A stretch of DNA of 58,150 nt from Alphaproteobacteria bacterium HGW-Alphaproteobacteria-4 (GTDB lineage: Bacteria; Pseudomonadota; Alphaproteobacteria; Rhodobacterales; Rhodobacteraceae): the NCBI GenBank assembly GCA_002842855.1, contig PHEE01000012.1:1-58150 (forward strand), in the 5' to 3' direction. The notes beneath the pieces were generated by a model, which did not search any database, was not told the DNA's origin, and saw only the letters and a list, made by a program, of their open reading frames with translations. Shown here piece by piece: positions 19,597 to 29,869 of the stretch. The translations under genes were made by a program, and so were the position numbers. Numbering within the stretch: position 1 is the stretch's first letter; each line of letters opens with the position of its first letter.

Positions 19597-20639
19597 AACT
19601 TTCGGATTTCGATTTCGAGCTTCCCGAGCGATTGATCGCCACCCGTCCCGCGCGCCCGCGCAGCGCCGCGCGGTTGCTGCTGGCCGAGGGCGGCGGCATT
19701 GTCGACCGCGTGGTGGCCGATCTGCCCGCCATTCTGCGCCCCGGCGACCGGATGGTGCTGAATAACACAAAGGTCATACCTGCGCGACTTTCGGGCACGC
19801 GCACCCGAATAAGCACCCAGGGCGAGGTCAGCGCGCGTATCGAAGTGACGTTGCTGGAGCCTGCGCCGGGCGGCGCGTGGCTTGCGCTGGCCAAACCTTT
19901 GCGCAAGTTGAAGGCAGGTGAGGTCATCCGCTTTTCGCCCGCCCTTGCCGCCGAAGTGCTCGGAATCGAAGATGGCCAGCTTCGGCTTGCGTTTTCGGTT
20001 GCTGGCGCCGATTTCGATGCCGCCCTGGCCGAGGCGGGGGCGATGCCGCTGCCGCCCTACATTGCAGCGCTGCGCGCCCCTGACGAGGCCGACAAGACCG
20101 ATTACCAGACCGTCTTTGCCCGCCATGCTGGTGCTGTGGCCGCCCCGACCGCCAGCCTGCATTTCGATGCGGCCCTGTTGGCGGCAATTGCCGCGCGGGG
20201 CGTGCAGTTTACCGAAGTCACGCTGCATGTTGGCGCGGGCACCTTTTTGCCGGTCAAAGTCGATGACGTGGCGACCCACCGCATGCACGCCGAATGGGGC
20301 GATGTCAGCGCCATGGCAGCCGCCGAAATCAACGCCACCCGCGCGGCGGGGGGGCGCATCATCCCCGTCGGCACCACCGCGCTCAGGCTGATCGAAAGCG
20401 CCGCCGCTTCGGGCCAGGTGCAGGCATTTTCGGGCACCACCGATATTTTCATCTACCCCGGCTACCGCTTTCGCGTGACCGATGCGCTGATGACCAATTT
20501 TCACCTGCCGCGCTCAACCCTGCTGATGTTGGTTTCGGCCCTGATGGGGCAGCAGCGGATCAGGGAAATCTATGCGCATGCGGTGGCGCAGGACTATCGG
20601 TTCTTCTCTTACGGTGATGCGTCGCTTTTGATCCCTTAG
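19593..20639 (+). CDS. queA: S-adenosylmethionine:tRNA ribosyltransferase-isomerase
   Basis: 348 residues. It adds the epoxycyclopentane ring to 7-aminomethyl-deazaguanine in tRNA during queuosine synthesis. Family segments include [20 protein letters not shown] at the N-terminus, [13 protein letters not shown] and the C-terminal [16 protein letters not shown]. It starts at GTG overlapping the AsmA-like stop. The expected partner tgt is not next to it here; an MFS gene follows after a small GC hairpin near 20650-20664. Confidence 0.97.
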   Translation: MKLSDFDFELPERLIATRPARPRSAARLLLAEGGGIVDRVVADLPAILRPGDRMVLNNTKVIPARLSGTRTRISTQGEVSARIEVTLLEPAPGGAWLALAKPLRKLKAGEVIRFSPALAAEVLGIEDGQLRLAFSVAGADFDAALAEAGAMPLPPYIAALRAPDEADKTDYQTVFARHAGAVAAPTASLHFDAALLAAIAARGVQFTEVTLHVGAGTFLPVKVDDVATHRMHAEWGDVSAMAAAEINATRAAGGRIIPVGTTALRLIESAAASGQVQAFSGTTDIFIYPGYRFRVTDALMTNFHLPRSTLLMLVSALMGQQRIREIYAHAVAQDYRFFSYGDASLLIP

Positions 20640-20709
20640 TGTCGTATTCTCGCGCGGGGCGCGACAGCGGCGCCGCTAAAGCGGTAGTTTCCTGAATTCG
20701 AGGCCCATA

Positions 20710-21984
20710 ATGCTGACCGTTCTGCGCACCACCTGGCCGCTCTTGCTTGGCGTCATGCTGCTGATGGTCGGCAACGGCATGCAGGGAACACTTCTGGGCA
20801 TTCGCGGCGCCATCGAGGGGATCGGCACCTACCAGATGTCGGTGGTGATGTCGGCCTATTTCTTTGGCTTCCTGCTGGGCAGCCGTCTGACCCCCGGGCT
20901 GATCCGCCGCGTGGGCCATGTGCGGGTTTTCGCGGCGCTTGGCAGCCTGATCTCGGCGGTGCTGGTGCTATATGCAGCTGCGCCGCACTGGGTTGCATGG
21001 GCCTTGATGCGGGTGTTGATCGGGTTTTCGTTCTCGGGTGTCTACATCACCGCCGAAAGCTGGCTGAATGCGGCTTCGACCAACGAGACGCGGGGGCAGT
21101 CGCTATCGGCCTATATGATCGTGCAGATGATCGGCATCATCGTCGCGCAACTGCTGATGAACACGGGCGACCCGTCGGGCTTCATGCTGTTCATCATCCC
21201 CTCGGTACTGGTGTCGCTGTCGTTCACGCCGATCCTGCTTTCGGTCGCCCCTGCGCCGGTGTTCGAGACCACGGCGCGGATGAGCTTTCGCCGCCTGTAT
21301 CAGGTCTCGCCGCTCGGCTGCGTCGGGATATTCCTGATGGGCGGGGTGTTTTCGGCGCTGTTCGGCATGGCTTCGGTCTGGGGCGGGCGTGCGGGCCTTA
21401 GCGTGCCGCAGATTTCGGCCTTCGTGGCCGCCGTCTATGTCGGGGGGCTCTTGTTCCAATATCCGATCGGCTGGGTTTCAGACCGCATGGACCGCCGCCT
21501 GCTCGTGCTGGGGCTTTCAGCGCTCGGGGCGGTGCTGACCGGCGCGGTGTTCCTGTTCGACCCGGGCTTTGTGGTGCTGCTGGTGATGGCGGCGGCAATC
21601 GGCGGCATCGCGAACCCGATCTATTCGCTGTTGCTGGCCCATACCAACGACTTTCTCGACCAGACCGACATGGCGTCCGCCTCGGCGGGGCTTTTGTTCA
21701 TCAACGGGCTCGGGGCGATATCCGGGCCGCTGGTGACCGGCTGGCTGATGGAGGTTACAGGCGACGGCGGCTTTTTCCTCTACATCGGTTTGCTGATGGC
21801 AGGGATTGCCGGCTATGCGGGCTGGCGCATGACCCGCCGCGCGGGTCTTCCCAGCGATCTGACCGGCGCATTCGCGGTGCTCTCGCCCTCGGCGTCGCCG
21901 CTGGCGGTTGAGGCGGCGCTCGGGGCGGCACAGGAGCATGCCGAAGCGGTTTCAGCGGGTGACGCCGACATGCCATTGCGCTGA
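20710..21984 (+). CDS. MFS transporter (YcaD-like)
   Basis: 424 residues with 12 predicted membrane segments. The motif GSRLTPGLIRRVGHVR in loop 2-3 and VSDRMDRR in the second half are the MFS loop motifs. Overall it resembles the YcaD/TMF family of putative sugar or drug transporters. Substrate unknown. The ATG follows GAGG. A C-terminal tail of about 50 residues is cytoplasmic and Ala-rich. The DUF924 gene starts 43 bp downstream. Confidence 0.88.
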   Translation: MLTVLRTTWPLLLGVMLLMVGNGMQGTLLGIRGAIEGIGTYQMSVVMSAYFFGFLLGSRLTPGLIRRVGHVRVFAALGSLISAVLVLYAAAPHWVAWALMRVLIGFSFSGVYITAESWLNAASTNETRGQSLSAYMIVQMIGIIVAQLLMNTGDPSGFMLFIIPSVLVSLSFTPILLSVAPAPVFETTARMSFRRLYQVSPLGCVGIFLMGGVFSALFGMASVWGGRAGLSVPQISAFVAAVYVGGLLFQYPIGWVSDRMDRRLLVLGLSALGAVLTGAVFLFDPGFVVLLVMAAAIGGIANPIYSLLLAHTNDFLDQTDMASASAGLLFINGLGAISGPLVTGWLMEVTGDGGFFLYIGLLMAGIAGYAGWRMTRRAGLPSDLTGAFAVLSPSASPLAVEAALGAAQEHAEAVSAGDADMPLR

Positions 21985-22027
21985 GCGTCTGGCTCTGCCA
22001 GCCTGCGGAGAATGGGAGGAGGCACCG

Positions 22028-22612
22028 ATGACACCTGAAACCATCACCGATTTCTGGCTGACCGGGGTTGGCCCCAAGGGCTGGTATGCCGCGACCCCCG
22101 AGCTTGATGCCGATATCCGCGCGCGGTTCCTGCCCGCCTGGCAGGCGGTGCAAACTGGCGCCTACGCCGATTGGGCCGGTACCGCGGCAGGCGCGCTGGC
22201 GTTGCTGATCTTGACCGACCAGTTTCCGCGCAACATGTTCCGCGATGACGCCCGCAGTTTCGCCACCGATGCACTTGCGGTGCGGCTGGCATCGGCGGCG
22301 ATTGCGGCGGGGCACGACCTTGCCACCCCGCCGCCCGCGCGGCAGTTCTTTTATCTGCCCTTCATGCATGCCGAGGACAATGCCTTGCAGGCCCGCGGAA
22401 TAGAACTGTTCGAGGCGCGGATGCCCGGCGACAACCTGCGCCACGCCCGCGCCCACGCAGAAGTGATCGCGCGTTTTGGCCGTTTTCCTTGGCGCAACGC
22501 GGCGCTCGGGCGGGCGTCGACCGCCGCAGAAGCGGCGCTTATGGCGGCAGGCGGCTACGGCGCCGTGCTGCGCGAAATGCCCGCCATTGCTGATCCGAAG
22601 AAAATAGTTTAA
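22028..22612 (+). CDS. DUF924 family protein
   Basis: 194 residues, alpha-helical, matching DUF924 (TPR-like fold, function not established). Family motifs are visible: ILTDQFPRNMFR, FFYLPFMHAED and FGRFPWRNAALGR. The frame is open upstream into the MFS gene, but the ATG at 22028 is preceded by GGGAGGAGG. It precedes lpd by 30 bp on the same strand. Confidence 0.9.
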   Translation: MTPETITDFWLTGVGPKGWYAATPELDADIRARFLPAWQAVQTGAYADWAGTAAGALALLILTDQFPRNMFRDDARSFATDALAVRLASAAIAAGHDLATPPPARQFFYLPFMHAEDNALQARGIELFEARMPGDNLRHARAHAEVIARFGRFPWRNAALGRASTAAEAALMAAGGYGAVLREMPAIADPKKIV

Positions 22613-22642
22613 TGGCAAACTAGTTTGCGAATGGAGGAAGCC

Positions 22643-24037
22643 ATGGCCGCCAGAGCCTTTGACATGATCGTGATCGGCGCCGGGCCGGGGGGCTATGTCG
22701 CCGCGATTCGCGGCGCGCAACTGGGGCTTTCGGTCGCCATTGTCGAACGCGAGCACCTTGGCGGCATCTGCCTGAACTGGGGCTGCATTCCGACCAAGGC
22801 GCTGTTGCGCAGCGCCGAAGTGTTCCACCTGATGCACCGCGCCAAGGAATTTGGCCTTTCCGCGCAGGGCATCGGCTTTGATCTTGCCGCCGTGGTCGCC
22901 CGCTCGCGCGGGGTTGCCAAGCAGCTTTCGGGCGGCATCGGGCATTTGATGAAGAAGAACAAGATTACCGTGGTGATGGGCACCGCCAGCCTTGCAGGGC
23001 AGGGCCGGGTCACGGTGAAAACCGACAACGGCGGCGAAGAACTGACCGGTAAATCGATCGTGCTTGCCACCGGCGCGCGGGCGCGCGAATTGCCGGGGCT
23101 TGAGGCCGATGGCGACCTCGTCTGGACCTACAAGCACGCGCTGCAAGCCAAACGGATGCCGAAAAAACTGCTGGTCATCGGCTCGGGCGCGATCGGCATA
23201 GAATTCGCCAGCTTCTTTAACACGCTCGGCGCCGATACCACGGTGGTTGAGGTGCTTGACCGGGTGCTGCCGGTGGAAGACGCCGAAATCAGCGCGCTCG
23301 CCAAAAAGGCATTCGTCAAGCAGGGCATGAAGATTCTGGAAAAGACCACGGTCAAGAAACTCGCCCGCAGCCCCGGCAAGGTGGTGGCCCACCTTGAAGA
23401 TGCCAAAGGCACCACCACCGCCGAGTTCGACACGGTGATTTCCGCCGTCGGCATCATCGGCAACGTCGAAAACCTCGGGCTGGAAGCGCTTGGGGTCAAT
23501 ATCGACCGCACCCATGTGGTGACCGACGAATTCTGCCGCACCGGCGTGCCGGGGCTTTTCGCCATCGGCGACATTGCCGGTGCGCCGTGGCTTGCGCACA
23601 AGGCCAGCCATGAAGGCGTGATGGTGGCCGAACTGATCGCGGGCGGCCACCCGCACCCCATCAAACCCGGTTCCATCGCCGGTTGCACCTATTGCCAGCC
23701 ACAGGTCGCCAGTGTCGGGCTGACCGAGGCAAAGGCCAAGGAACAGGGCTTTGAGGTCAAGGTCGGCCGCTTCCCCTTCATCGGCAATGGCAAGGCGATT
23801 GCCTTGGGCGAGGCCGAGGGGCTTGTCAAAACCGTGTTTGACGCGAAAACCGGCGAGCTTTTGGGCGCGCATATGATCGGGGCCGAAGTGACCGAGCTGA
23901 TTCAGGGCTATGTCATTGGCCGCACGCTGGAAACCACCGAAGAAGACCTGATGAACACCGTTTTCCCGCACCCCACGCTTAGCGAGATGATGCACGAATC
24001 GGTGCTCGACGCTTACGGCCGCGCGCTGCACATCTGA
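22643..24037 (+). CDS. lpd: Dihydrolipoyl dehydrogenase (E3)
   Basis: 464 residues. This flavoprotein re-oxidises dihydrolipoamide of 2-oxoacid dehydrogenase or glycine cleavage complexes with NAD. The FAD fold starts at IVIGAGPGGYVAAIRGAQLG, the redox disulfide is C43/C48 (GGICLNWGCIPTKALL), the NAD fold is LLVIGSGAIGIEFASF, and the C-terminal HPTLSE carries the catalytic His-Glu pair. The frame opens at TTG 22625, but the ATG at 22643 has GGAGGAAG and gives family length. No E1/E2 genes lie nearby, so which complex it serves cannot be told. Confidence 0.96.
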   Translation: MAARAFDMIVIGAGPGGYVAAIRGAQLGLSVAIVEREHLGGICLNWGCIPTKALLRSAEVFHLMHRAKEFGLSAQGIGFDLAAVVARSRGVAKQLSGGIGHLMKKNKITVVMGTASLAGQGRVTVKTDNGGEELTGKSIVLATGARARELPGLEADGDLVWTYKHALQAKRMPKKLLVIGSGAIGIEFASFFNTLGADTTVVEVLDRVLPVEDAEISALAKKAFVKQGMKILEKTTVKKLARSPGKVVAHLEDAKGTTTAEFDTVISAVGIIGNVENLGLEALGVNIDRTHVVTDEFCRTGVPGLFAIGDIAGAPWLAHKASHEGVMVAELIAGGHPHPIKPGSIAGCTYCQPQVASVGLTEAKAKEQGFEVKVGRFPFIGNGKAIALGEAEGLVKTVFDAKTGELLGAHMIGAEVTELIQGYVIGRTLETTEEDLMNTVFPHPTLSEMMHESVLDAYGRALHI

Positions 24038-24045
24038 GGGGTATC

Positions 24046-25200
24046 ATGGATCGCACCCGCTGGGGCGTTGTGCTGGCGCTCTGGTTCGCGGGGCTCTGTG
24101 CGGCCGGGCAGTTTGCAAAGGTGGGGGTGATCTTCGCCGAACTCGCGCCGATGTGGCCCGAGGCGGGCGCGCGACTTGGGCTCGTGGTCTCGGTTGTGGG
24201 GTTTGTCGGCATAGCCTTTGGCACCACCGCCGGGCTGATGGTGGCGCGAATCGGCGCGCGCCGGATGATGATTGGTGCGCTTTGTGCGGGGGCCGTGCTG
24301 TCGGCGTTGCAGGTGGTGGTGTTGCCCTTGGGCTGGATGATCGCCAGCCGGGTGGTCGAGGGCTTTTCGCATCTTTCAATCGTGGTGGCGGGGCCGGTGC
24401 TGATCGGCGCGGTCACGCAGCCGCGCGACCAGGCGGCCACGATGACGCTTTGGTCCACCTTCTTCGGCCTCGCCTTCGCGATTGCGGCCGCGTTTGGCCT
24501 GCCGTTCGCGCAAAGCCACGGGCCGGGGGCGTTGTTCGCGGTGCATGCGGGGCTTACCGCAGGTGCCGCAGTATTGTTGGCGCTGGTGCTGCCGCCCGAC
24601 GGCCCGCCGCAAGGTGTGGCCCTGAGCCTGCGCGGCATTCTGGCCGACCATGCCCGAGCCTATGCTTCGCCCCGCATCGCCGCCCCCGCCATGGGCTTCA
24701 TGTTCTACACGCTGATGTTCGTGGCGATGCTGACCCTGATGCCGGGGCTGGTGGCGCCCGAATACCGCGCGGCAACCGCTGCGATGATGCCGCTTGTCTC
24801 GATTGCGGCCTCGCTGCTCTTGGGTGTGGTGCTGGTGCGCTGGATCGGGGCGGTGGCGGTGGTGCAGGCCGGCTTTGCGCTGGCACTGGTGGCGGCGCTG
24901 GTCTGGTGGGCGACGTCAGGCATGGGGCAGGTGCTTGCCGCACTGGCGCTTTCGGCCGCCCTCGGGCTGGTGCAGGGCGCGAGTTTCGCGGCCATTCCCG
25001 CGCTTAACGCCAGCCGCGAAGACCGCGCGATGGCGGCAGGTGCGATTGCGCAGCTGGGCAATGTCGGCACCACGCTGGGCACGCCGGTTCTGCTGGCGAT
25101 GTCCGGGGCGTTTGGCCCCGCGTCCGTGACGTGGTTCGCATTGCCGCTGGCGCTTGCCGGGATCGGCGTGCACGGCTGGCAGCGCGCGCGGCGCGCCTAG
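24046..25200 (+). CDS. MFS transporter (CynX/NIMT-like)
   Basis: 384 residues and about 12 membrane helices. It starts 8 bp after lpd behind a GAGG site, so it is probably co-transcribed. A loop 2-3 segment (MVARIGARRMMIG) is the MFS motif. The general pattern resembles small CynX-type permeases. Substrate unknown. Its stop overlaps the convergent rhodanese stop by 4 bp. Confidence 0.85.
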   Translation: MDRTRWGVVLALWFAGLCAAGQFAKVGVIFAELAPMWPEAGARLGLVVSVVGFVGIAFGTTAGLMVARIGARRMMIGALCAGAVLSALQVVVLPLGWMIASRVVEGFSHLSIVVAGPVLIGAVTQPRDQAATMTLWSTFFGLAFAIAAAFGLPFAQSHGPGALFAVHAGLTAGAAVLLALVLPPDGPPQGVALSLRGILADHARAYASPRIAAPAMGFMFYTLMFVAMLTLMPGLVAPEYRAATAAMMPLVSIAASLLLGVVLVRWIGAVAVVQAGFALALVAALVWWATSGMGQVLAALALSAALGLVQGASFAAIPALNASREDRAMAAGAIAQLGNVGTTLGTPVLLAMSGAFGPASVTWFALPLALAGIGVHGWQRARRA

Positions 25201-25571
25201 CGCACCACCTTGCCGCCTGCTGCCTGCCATTCGTAAAGGCTGCCAAGGTTGAAAACCGAGGCGTGCCCAAGCTTCAACAGCATCTGCCCAGCCCCCGAGG
25301 ACCGCGCCCCCGAGGCACAGTAGATGCCGATCGGCTTGCCCTGCTTGAATTCCTTAAGGCATTCCGGGCTGGAAGGATCGCATTTCATCCGCAACATGGC
25401 CAGCGGCACATGCAGCGCGCCCTGCGCCTTGCCAGAAGACCGCAGCTCCATGCCCTCGCGCACGTCTATCAGCACCATTTCACCCGCAGCTACCTTGGCA
25501 ATTGCATCTTTCGCGGCCATGCGCTCGACCCGCGCACCGCCCGCACCGCCTTGACGCAGAAATCCGAACAT
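25197..25571 (-). CDS. Rhodanese-like sulfurtransferase
   Basis: 124 residues, a single rhodanese domain. The active loop is IYCASGARS with the catalytic Cys, and VLIDVREGMELRSSG is the substrate-side strand. Single-domain rhodaneses carry sulfane sulfur or act in sulfur trafficking. Another cysteine pair (CDPSSPEC) is unusual and could be redox active. It is transcribed away from uvrA, and its stop overlaps that of the convergent MFS gene. Confidence 0.92.
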   Translation of the reverse strand: MFGFLRQGGAGGARVERMAAKDAIAKVAAGEMVLIDVREGMELRSSGKAQGALHVPLAMLRMKCDPSSPECLKEFKQGKPIGIYCASGARSSGAGQMLLKLGHASVFNLGSLYEWQAAGGKVVR

Positions 25572-25664
25572 TCCGAGAATCCTTTCGTTGAGTCGCGCGA
25601 GTTATATTCATAACATAGAATGTGATGCAATCCCCCCTGCAAGCCATCAGCAAAGAGGCGCTTT

Positions 25665-25679
25665 GTTCCACCTTCGTTC
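25665..25679 (+). promoter_or_regulatory. LexA (SOS) box, GTTC-N7-GTTC
   Basis: GTTC CACCTTC GTTC is an exact match to the direct-repeat LexA operator of Alphaproteobacteria. It lies 12 bp upstream of a good -35 element and 63 bp before the uvrA start, in the position expected for SOS repression. Confidence 0.85.
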
Positions 25680-25690
25680 GCATATTTCGG

Positions 25691-25719
25691 TTGGAGACTC
25701 TGCGCCGATACCCTATCTA
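25691..25719 (+). promoter_or_regulatory. Probable uvrA promoter
   Basis: TTGGAG (25691-25696) and TATCTA (25714-25719) are separated by the optimal 17 bp, directly downstream of the LexA box. Confidence 0.6.
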
Positions 25720-25741
25720 GGGGGGACCAACGGGGGCGGTC

Positions 25742-28603
25742 ATGGCGGAACAGAAGTTCATCGAGGTGCGCGGCGCGCGCGAGCACAACCTCAAAGGTGT
25801 CGATCTTGATATTCCGCGCGATCAGTTCGTGGTCATCACCGGGCTTTCAGGTTCGGGCAAATCGTCGTTGGCGTTCGATACGATCTATGCCGAGGGCCAG
25901 CGGCGCTATGTCGAAAGCCTGTCGGCCTATGCCCGCCAGTTTCTCGACCAGATGGGCAAGCCCGATGTCGACCACATCTCGGGCCTTAGCCCGGCAATCT
26001 CGATCGAGCAGAAGACCACCTCGAAAAACCCGCGCTCGACCGTCGGCACCGTCACCGAAATCTATGATTACCTGCGGCTTTTGTTCGCCCGTGCCGGCAC
26101 CCCCTACAGCCCCGCCACCGGCCTGCCGATCGAAGCGCAGCAGGTGCAGGACATGGTTGACCGGGTGATGGCGCTGCCCGAGGGCACCCGCGCCTTTCTG
26201 CTTGCCCCGATCATCCGCGACCGTAAGGGCGAATACCGCAAGGAACTGCTCGACCTGCGCAAGCAGGGGTTCCAGCGGGTGAAGGTGAACGGCGTTTATC
26301 ACGATCTGGAAACCCCGCCGGTGCTTGACAAGAAACTGCGCCACGACATCGACGTGGTGGTGGACCGGATCGTGGTGCGGGCGGGGCTGGAAACACGGTT
26401 GGCCGACAGTTTTCGCACGGCGCTTGACCTTGCCGATGGTATTGCGGTGCTGGAAACCGCCGTGGCCGAGGGCGAAACCCCCGAGCGCATCACCTTCAGC
26501 GAAAACTTTGCCTGCCCGGTATCAGGTTTCACCATTGCCGAGATTGAGCCGCGAATGTTCTCGTTCAACGCCCCGTTCGGCGCTTGCCCGGTTTGCGATG
26601 GCCTTGGCAAGGAGCTGTTTTTTGATGAACGTCTGGTGGTGCCCGATGTCACGCTGTCGGTAGCGCAAGGCGCATTGGCGCCTTGGGCCAAATCGAAAAG
26701 CCCCTATTTCACCCAGACCATCGACGCGCTTGCCCGCCACTACGGCTTTGACAAGCGCAGCGCGTGGAAGGCGCTGCCGGAATCGGTGCAAAAGCTCTTT
26801 CTCTACGGATCGGGCACCGATGAGATCAAGTTTCGCTTTGATGAGGGCGGCCGCGTTTATGAGGTTGCGCGCACCTTCGAGGGTATCATTCCCAACATGG
26901 AGCGCCGCTACCGCGAAACCGAAAGCGCATGGTCGCGCGAGGAAATGGAGCGCTACCAGAACAACCGCGCTTGTGGTGCCTGCGGCGGCTACCGGCTGAA
27001 GCCCGAACCGCTGGCAGTCAAGATTGGCGGGTTGCACATCGGCCAGGTGGTGCAGATGTCTATTCACGAGGCGTTGGCCTGGATCGAAAGCGTGCCTGCG
27101 GCGCTGACCGCGCAAAAAAGCGAAATCGCCCGCGCGATTGTCAAGGAAATCCGCGAAAGGCTTGGTTTTCTGGTCAATGTCGGGCTGGACTATCTAACCC
27201 TCGCGCGCGCCGCAGGCACCCTGTCGGGCGGCGAAAGCCAGCGCATCCGCCTTGCCAGCCAGATCGGGTCAGGCCTTACCGGCGTGCTTTATGTGCTTGA
27301 TGAGCCCTCGATCGGCCTGCACCAACGCGACAATGCGCGGCTTCTGACCACGCTCAAGAGCCTGCGCGATCAGGGCAATTCGGTGCTCGTGGTCGAGCAT
27401 GATGAAGAGGCGATCCGCGAGGCCGACTATGTGTTCGACATGGGGCCGGGGGCAGGGGTGCATGGCGGCCATGTGGTGGCCAAGGGCACACCGGCCGAGA
27501 TTGCCGCCGACCCCGCCAGCCTGACCGGGCAATACCTCAGCGGCACCCGCACAATCGCGGTGCCGCGTGCGCGACGCGCGGGCACCGGCAAGGTGGTGCG
27601 GGTGGTGGGCGCCACCGGCAACAACCTCAAGAACCTGACCGCCGAGTTTCCGCTTGGGCAATTCGTCTGTGTCACCGGGGTTTCGGGGGGCGGCAAATCG
27701 ACCCTGACCATCGAGACCCTGTTCAAGACCGCGTCGATGCGCCTCAACGGCGCGCGCCAGACCCCGGCGCCGTGTGAAACCGTGCAGGGGCTGGAACATC
27801 TCGACAAAGTCATCGACATCGACCAGCGCGCCATCGGCCGCACGCCGCGGTCCAACCCCGCCACCTACACCGGCGCGTTTGGCCCGATCCGCGACTGGTT
27901 CGCGGGTCTGCCCGAGGCGGCGGCGCGCGGCTACAAACCGGGGCGGTTTTCGTTCAACGTCAAGGGTGGGCGCTGCGAGGCCTGCCAGGGCGACGGCGTC
28001 ATCAAGATCGAGATGCACTTTCTGCCCGATGTCTATGTCACCTGCGAAACCTGCAAGGGCCACCGCTACAACCGCGAAACACTGGAGGTCAAGTTCAAGG
28101 GCAAGAGCATTGCCGATGTGCTTGATATGACAGTGGAAGACGCGCAGGCCTTTTTCAAGGCGGTGCCGATGATCCGCGAAAAGATGGATGCGCTGGTCGA
28201 GGTGGGGCTTGGCTATATCAAGGTCGGACAGCAGGCGACCACGCTTTCAGGCGGCGAGGCGCAGCGGGTGAAGCTGTCGAAAGAGCTGAGCCGCCGCGCC
28301 ACCGGCAGAACACTTTACATTCTCGATGAGCCGACCACCGGGCTGCATTTTGAAGACGTCAAAAAGCTGCTCGAGGTGCTGCACTCTCTGGTCGATCAAG
28401 GCAATACGGTGGTGGTGATCGAACACAACCTCGATGTCGTGAAAACCGCCGACTGGGTTATCGACATCGGCCCCGAGGGCGGCGATGGCGGCGGCCAGAT
28501 CGTTGCCACCGGCACGCCGGAAGATGTGGCCAAGGTGGGCGCGAGCTATACCGGGCACTACCTTGCGCCAATGCTGCGCCGCGCCGGGCTGGCGGCAGAG
28601 TAG
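25742..28603 (+). CDS. uvrA: Excinuclease ABC subunit A
   Basis: 953 residues, full length. It is the damage-sensing ATPase of nucleotide excision repair and loads UvrB. The two ABC modules show Walker A motifs [14 protein letters not shown] and [14 protein letters not shown], two LSGGE signatures and Walker B motifs ending LDEPSIGLH and LDEPTTGLH. Zinc-binding cysteine pairs are visible (CPVCDG, CGACGG, CEACQG, CETCKG). The ATG follows GGGGGCGG. A LexA box and promoter precede it, and a 15-bp-stem hairpin follows it. Confidence 0.98.
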   Translation: MAEQKFIEVRGAREHNLKGVDLDIPRDQFVVITGLSGSGKSSLAFDTIYAEGQRRYVESLSAYARQFLDQMGKPDVDHISGLSPAISIEQKTTSKNPRSTVGTVTEIYDYLRLLFARAGTPYSPATGLPIEAQQVQDMVDRVMALPEGTRAFLLAPIIRDRKGEYRKELLDLRKQGFQRVKVNGVYHDLETPPVLDKKLRHDIDVVVDRIVVRAGLETRLADSFRTALDLADGIAVLETAVAEGETPERITFSENFACPVSGFTIAEIEPRMFSFNAPFGACPVCDGLGKELFFDERLVVPDVTLSVAQGALAPWAKSKSPYFTQTIDALARHYGFDKRSAWKALPESVQKLFLYGSGTDEIKFRFDEGGRVYEVARTFEGIIPNMERRYRETESAWSREEMERYQNNRACGACGGYRLKPEPLAVKIGGLHIGQVVQMSIHEALAWIESVPAALTAQKSEIARAIVKEIRERLGFLVNVGLDYLTLARAAGTLSGGESQRIRLASQIGSGLTGVLYVLDEPSIGLHQRDNARLLTTLKSLRDQGNSVLVVEHDEEAIREADYVFDMGPGAGVHGGHVVAKGTPAEIAADPASLTGQYLSGTRTIAVPRARRAGTGKVVRVVGATGNNLKNLTAEFPLGQFVCVTGVSGGGKSTLTIETLFKTASMRLNGARQTPAPCETVQGLEHLDKVIDIDQRAIGRTPRSNPATYTGAFGPIRDWFAGLPEAAARGYKPGRFSFNVKGGRCEACQGDGVIKIEMHFLPDVYVTCETCKGHRYNRETLEVKFKGKSIADVLDMTVEDAQAFFKAVPMIREKMDALVEVGLGYIKVGQQATTLSGGEAQRVKLSKELSRRATGRTLYILDEPTTGLHFEDVKKLLEVLHSLVDQGNTVVVIEHNLDVVKTADWVIDIGPEGGDGGGQIVATGTPEDVAKVGASYTGHYLAPMLRRAGLAAE

Positions 28604-28605
28604 GG

Positions 28606-28640
28606 GCCAGTGCGGGGGCCGCCCGGGCCCCCGCACTGGC
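28606..28640. terminator. 15-bp perfect stem-loop after uvrA
   Basis: Arms 28606-28620 and 28626-28640 are exact complements with a 5-nt loop (core GCCAGTGCGGGGGCC). It starts 2 bp after the uvrA stop codon and lies between convergent genes. The stem is very strong, but no U-run follows directly. Confidence 0.75.
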
Positions 28641-28643
28641 AAT

Positions 28644-28673
28644 GCCTCCGGCGGGGATATTTACGCCAAGGCA
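28644..28673. repeat. Gene-end repeat, single arm (CCTCCGGCGGGGATATTT)
   Basis: GCCTCCGGCGGGGATATTT followed by a CCAAGGCA end is shared with the element after coaD (35864-35925). It lies directly beyond the stop of the leftward DUF2892 gene and after the uvrA hairpin. Confidence 0.65.
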
Positions 28674-28674
28674 G

Positions 28675-28878
28675 TTACTTTTTCATCGGGCAGGTCGAAA
28701 GCCCGAAGATAGAATAGATCGGGCAGGTCTTCAAAAGGCCGGTCGCCAGCGGGATGAACCCCAGCAGATAGAGCCAGCTGTAGGCGCCGTTGGGGTTGAA
28801 GTAATAGCCCGCGAGCAGCGCGACACCCAGCACGATACGCGCCAGCCGGTCGATGGTACCGACGTTTTCCTTGAACAT
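28675..28878 (-). CDS. DUF2892 small membrane protein (YgaP-type)
   Basis: 67 residues. It starts MFKENVGTIDRLARIVLG, has two hydrophobic segments and ends TCPIYSIFGLSTCPMKK, matching the DUF2892 or inner membrane YgaP-like family, often found beside rhodaneses. Two cysteines flank the last helix. The frame is open to 29097, but the ATG at 28878 has GAAGGGG upstream and matches the family start. Function unknown. Confidence 0.88.
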   Translation of the reverse strand: MFKENVGTIDRLARIVLGVALLAGYYFNPNGAYSWLYLLGFIPLATGLLKTCPIYSIFGLSTCPMKK

Positions 28879-28996
28879 GGTTTCCCCTTCAAAGGGGGCG
28901 GAATGCCCCTTGGCGACAGGATAGAACATATTCAAGTTCTTGTCTTTGTTTACGCGCCACGCGGCCTGCGGCGGCTGGCCGCGTGGCTTTGCTGCC

Positions 28997-29869
28997 TCAG
29001 CCGCGACCGCGTTTTTCAAAGCGCGGCAGCATGGCGGAAAAATCCATGCCGCGGCCGCCTTCGGTTTCGACGAATTGCGTATAAAGCGCTGCCGCAAGCT
29101 GACCCATCGGGGTGTCGGCGTCGGCGGCTTCGGCGGCCTGCTGGCTCAGGCGCAGGTCCTTCAGCATCAACTCGGCTGCAAAGCCAGGGCGGTACTCATT
29201 GTCGGCGGGCGATTTGGGCCCCACGCCCGGCGCCGGGCAATAGGCGTTCATGGTCCAGCTGTAGCCCGACGAGGTGGAAACCACGTCGAACATCTTCTGC
29301 CGGTCGAGCCCGAGCTTGTCGGCCAGCGCGAAGGCCTCGCAGGTGGCGATCATGGTAACGCCGAGGATCATGTTGTTGCAGATTTTCGCGGCCTGTCCGG
29401 CGCCCGAGCCGCCGCAATGCACGGCCTTTTGCCCCATCACGTCAAACAAGGGCTTCACCGTGGCAAAGGCATCATCCGAACCGCCCGCCATGAAGGTCAG
29501 CGTGCCCGCCGTGGCGCCGCCAACCCCGCCCGAAACCGGCGCATCAAGCGCGCCGAGCCCTGCCGCTGTTGCATCAGCTGCAACCGCGCGCGCGCTTTCG
29601 ACATCGACGGTGGAGCAGTCGCAAAGCACCGCTCCGGGGTGCATCGCCGGAATTACCTCGGCCGCGACGCTGCGCAAGATCGCGCCATTGGGCAGCATGG
29701 TAATGACCACGTCGGCCCCCTTCGCGGCCGCCGCCGCGCTTTCGGCGCGGCTGACACCTTCGGGGCAGGGCGCGACAAGGTCGAACCCGGTTACCTGATG
29801 CCCGGCTTTCGCGAGGTTGGCGGCCATCGGCGCGCCCATGTTGCCAAGACCGATCACGGCGACTTTCAT
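28997..29869 (-). CDS. mmsB: 3-hydroxyisobutyrate dehydrogenase
   Basis: 290 residues. It oxidises 3-hydroxyisobutyrate to methylmalonate semialdehyde with NAD in valine breakdown. The N-terminal Rossmann motif is VIGLGNMGAPMAANLAKAGH, the substrate-binding segment is DAPVSGGVGGATAGTL and the catalytic lysine region is GSGAGQAAKICNN. Its start overlaps the stop of the hydrolase gene by 4 bp (ATGA). It is the last gene of the leftward valine set. Confidence 0.96.
   Translation of the reverse strand: MKVAVIGLGNMGAPMAANLAKAGHQVTGFDLVAPCPEGVSRAESAAAAAKGADVVITMLPNGAILRSVAAEVIPAMHPGAVLCDCSTVDVESARAVAADATAAGLGALDAPVSGGVGGATAGTLTFMAGGSDDAFATVKPLFDVMGQKAVHCGGSGAGQAAKICNNMILGVTMIATCEAFALADKLGLDRQKMFDVVSTSSGYSWTMNAYCPAPGVGPKSPADNEYRPGFAAELMLKDLRLSQQAAEAADADTPMGQLAAALYTQFVETEGGRGMDFSAMLPRFEKRGRG

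Noticed and set aside
21755..24031. 758-codon minus-strand frame opposite the end of the MFS gene, DUF924 and lpd
   Set aside because: It spans three well-supported plus-strand genes and is His/Gly/Arg-rich noise.
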